From: JBLFWJ01 sp047611425
Lineage (GTDB): Bacteria > Bacteroidota > Bacteroidia > UBA10329
Assembly (NCBI GenBank): GCA_047611425.1
Contig: JBLFWJ010000159.1
Span: forward strand, 1-7,667
Direction: 5' to 3'
Length of the DNA stretch: 7,667 nucleotides
The position numbers were made by a program, and so were the translations under genes. Below, piece after piece: positions 5,851-7,667 of the stretch (positions within the stretch are counted from its first letter, which is position 1; every line of letters begins with the position of its first letter). A model generated the notes under the pieces. The model did not search any database. It had not been told where the DNA came from and was given only the letters and a program-made list of their open reading frames with translations.

Positions 5851-7667
5851 ATGAAAGCAGTTCCAGACATATCCCCTAAAGTGGTTAGACCTAAGGTTGA
5901 TGCATTGCTCAAGATTCTGATTTTGGAGGATATGCCAGCGGATACTGAACTGGTGGTAAGAGAGCTTATGGAGGCGGATTTGCATTATGAACTTGCAATC
6001 TGTAGAACAGATGAAGAGTTTGACAGTCAAACAAAATCATTTTGTCCAACTATTATTCTAACGCCATACAGCTTATCCTACACCAATGCGGTAAAGGCTT
6101 TTAAGCGTGCACGTGAAGAAGGGTGCAACGCTCCGTTTATCTTATTAGCGCAGGATTTATCAGAAGACATTGCAATTGAGCTGTTAAAGACGGGAATCGA
6201 AGATTACGTTTTGAGATCGAGCCTTAAACGATTACCAATTGCGATTAAAAAAGCACTTCTAAAAGACCGAACCCAACGTGAGCTACAGTTGAGTAAAGAC
6301 TTGGTAAAGGCAAGTAAAGCTTCGCTAATTAACATGGTTAAAAATATGCCCATGGCCGTGGCCATGTTTGATGCCAACATGCAATACATCGTTGTTAGCG
6401 AACAGTGGTTGAAGGACGAAGGATTTACCGAAAAAGAACTGATTGGAAAGAGGCATTATGAAGTCAATCCGGATTTACCGGAACACTGGAGAAAAGTTCA
6501 TCAAGACTGTTTAAACGGAAGCACTAAGGCCGTTGAGAAGGAGAAAATAACTCGATCAAATGGAGCCGAGGCATACATACGCTGGAAAATTAATCCGTGG
6601 TATAGTCCAGATGGTAGGATAGGTGGTATCGTTCTTTTTATTGAAGATATCACGGCAAAAGTGGCCACTGAGGAAGAGGTTCGTTCCAAAGAGCAGTCCC
6701 TAAGAATGGCCCAAAAAGTTGGAAACATCGGGAGCTTCGAAATTGATGTGGACACCAGAATGCTGACATGGTCGGATCAGCTGTACCAAATAATTGGAAT
6801 TGATTTTCAAGATGTCACCTATGAATCGGTTATTCAATTAGTACATCCTGATGATAGGGAGCGATTTGATTCGGAAACGGACAGTCGTGCTGCTACCGGT
6901 CAACCAGAGAAAGTAGATTACCGAATCATCACGCCTAATGGCGAGATAAAATTTATACACTCAAGGGCCAAGCTGGTAAAAGCAACCGATGGAAAGGGAC
7001 CAAAATTGGTTGGTATAGTTCAGGACATGACCGCCCAGCGTTTGATGGCTGAAGAAGCAGATCAAAACGCTGACCGACTGCAACTTGCAATAAACGCATC
7101 CAATCTCGGAGTGTGGGAATGGAACGGAGTGACTCAACGTGCATATTACGATGACCAATGTAAATCTATAGTTGGGCGGCCCGGTTTCAACTCAGACAAT
7201 TTAGAGGATTTAATATCGATTGTTCACCCTGAAGACCTGAGTGAAATTCAGAATTGTTTTGCAACAAGTGTTACGGAGTCCGGAAAATTGAATGTTGATT
7301 TTCGTGTCTTTGATGAACATGGAGAACTGCGATATATCAACGTTAAAGCAGACTTTAGGCACAGTAATGCTCCTGAAAATGGTCGAGTTTATGGAGTGTT
7401 AAGGGACCTGACAAATAGAAAAAGGGCCGAAGAACAGATTATACAGAATGAACAGATATTTAGACAACTAGCGGAAAATATAACCGAGGTATTTTATTTG
7501 ACTGACATAGAAAGCAACCGGGTTCTTTTCATAAGCGACACATACGAAGAGCTGTACGGAGCCTCGGTTGAAGAGCTGTATGAAGACTCGATAACGTGGT
7601 CGAAAAGAATTCATCCAGAAGAGCGGGAACGCATTGTTGAAGAGTATGCAAAATCTGCTCAGGACGG
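5851..7667 (+). CDS. Multi-PAS sensor protein with degenerate receiver, probably a histidine kinase (3' end beyond window)
   Basis: The frame is open from the ATG at 5851 to the window edge (605 codons and 2 bases). An in-frame TAA directly precedes the ATG and GAGAGG lies 5 bases upstream, fixing the start. Residues 20-135 form a receiver-like domain (KILILEDMPADTELVVREL ... DYVLRSSLKRLP). It keeps the acidic pair E26/D27, but the usual phospho-acceptor Asp position is P72 (LTPYSLS), the Ser/Thr position is A100 and the conserved Lys is R122. A helical linker follows. PAS1 is at about 160-268, ending LFIEDIT. PAS2 is at 283-394, with GNIGSFEID, HPDDRERF and GIVQDMT. PAS3 is at 409-521, with SNLGVWEWN, HPEDLSEI and GVLRDLT. 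PAS4 starts at about 535 and is cut. PAS2 and PAS3 look like PAS_3-type domains related to each other by duplication. No transmembrane segment is seen, so sensing should be cytoplasmic. Proteins of this layout usually end in a HisKA/HATPase kinase, but the output domain lies outside the window; a diguanylate cyclase output remains possible. Confidence 0.85.
   Translation, partial: MKAVPDISPKVVRPKVDALLKILILEDMPADTELVVRELMEADLHYELAICRTDEEFDSQTKSFCPTIILTPYSLSYTNAVKAFKRAREEGCNAPFILLAQDLSEDIAIELLKTGIEDYVLRSSLKRLPIAIKKALLKDRTQRELQLSKDLVKASKASLINMVKNMPMAVAMFDANMQYIVVSEQWLKDEGFTEKELIGKRHYEVNPDLPEHWRKVHQDCLNGSTKAVEKEKITRSNGAEAYIRWKINPWYSPDGRIGGIVLFIEDITAKVATEEEVRSKEQSLRMAQKVGNIGSFEIDVDTRMLTWSDQLYQIIGIDFQDVTYESVIQLVHPDDRERFDSETDSRAATGQPEKVDYRIITPNGEIKFIHSRAKLVKATDGKGPKLVGIVQDMTAQRLMAEEADQNADRLQLAINASNLGVWEWNGVTQRAYYDDQCKSIVGRPGFNSDNLEDLISIVHPEDLSEIQNCFATSVTESGKLNVDFRVFDEHGELRYINVKADFRHSNAPENGRVYGVLRDLTNRKRAEEQIIQNEQIFRQLAENITEVFYLTDIESNRVLFISDTYEELYGASVEELYEDSITWSKRIHPEERERIVEEYAKSAQD

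Noticed and set aside
5831..5854. Seven-codon mini reading frame (MVLERRK) whose TGA overlaps the sensor ATG as ATGA.
   Set aside because: The geometry fits translational coupling, but so short a frame is easily produced by chance and has no ribosome-binding site of its own.
5749..6030. 93-codon minus-strand reading frame across the glpD-sensor gap.
   Set aside because: It overlaps the well-supported receiver-like domain of the sensor on the other strand and has no recognisable motif.
6351..6366. Near-perfect palindrome CATGGCC-GT-GGCCATG.
   Set aside because: It lies within coding sequence for PMAVAMF in PAS1 and is explained by codon choice. No partner copy was seen.

Overview
The window looks like chromosomal DNA of a free-living member of the Bacteroidota, perhaps Flavobacteriales-like. 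The evidence is the style of the proteins: an N-terminal 'VGIGTTTP...LDI...KGVLIPRM' secreted module, a GxxExxY protein, a Bacteroidota-like PolA N-terminus and a PAS-rich sensor with a receiver at its front. Two upstream regions also carry TAnnTTTG boxes, and clear Shine-Dalgarno sequences are scarce. The base composition looks moderate by eye. I could not run a search, so the placement is an inference.

Layout. The left part is transcribed leftwards (minus strand). From upstream to downstream it holds a secreted collagen-like protein (start 3974, stop 2568), a strong intrinsic terminator (2516-2543), acetyl-CoA synthetase acs (2482 to 584), a small GxxExxY nuclease-fold gene (541 to 146), and the first 34 codons of DNA polymerase I (102 to 1, cut by the window edge). 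The right part is transcribed rightwards: glycerol-3-phosphate dehydrogenase (4101-5726), then a large multi-PAS signalling protein (5851 to beyond 7667). A 126-bp divergent region (3975-4100) separates the two halves.

The most unusual structure is at 103-589. The GxxExxY gene is enclosed by a 28-bp inverted repeat (26 of 28 positions match, the outer 18 perfectly). One arm contains the last codon and stop of acs. The other ends at the base next to the polA start codon. This reads as a compact one-gene insertion cassette of about 487 bp placed in the acs-polA junction, supplying the acs stop codon and the polA leader.

The rest is mostly core metabolism: acetate activation to acetyl-CoA by Acs and glycerol 3-phosphate oxidation into the quinone pool by GlpD. 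It also includes one cell-surface or secreted protein with an 18-bp tandem repeat (43 Gly-X-Y triplets) and one cytoplasmic sensor. The sensor's N-terminal receiver-like domain has lost the phospho-acceptor Asp and two other signature residues. No RNA genes, CRISPR arrays or complete IS elements were seen. No gap between genes exceeds 130 bp.
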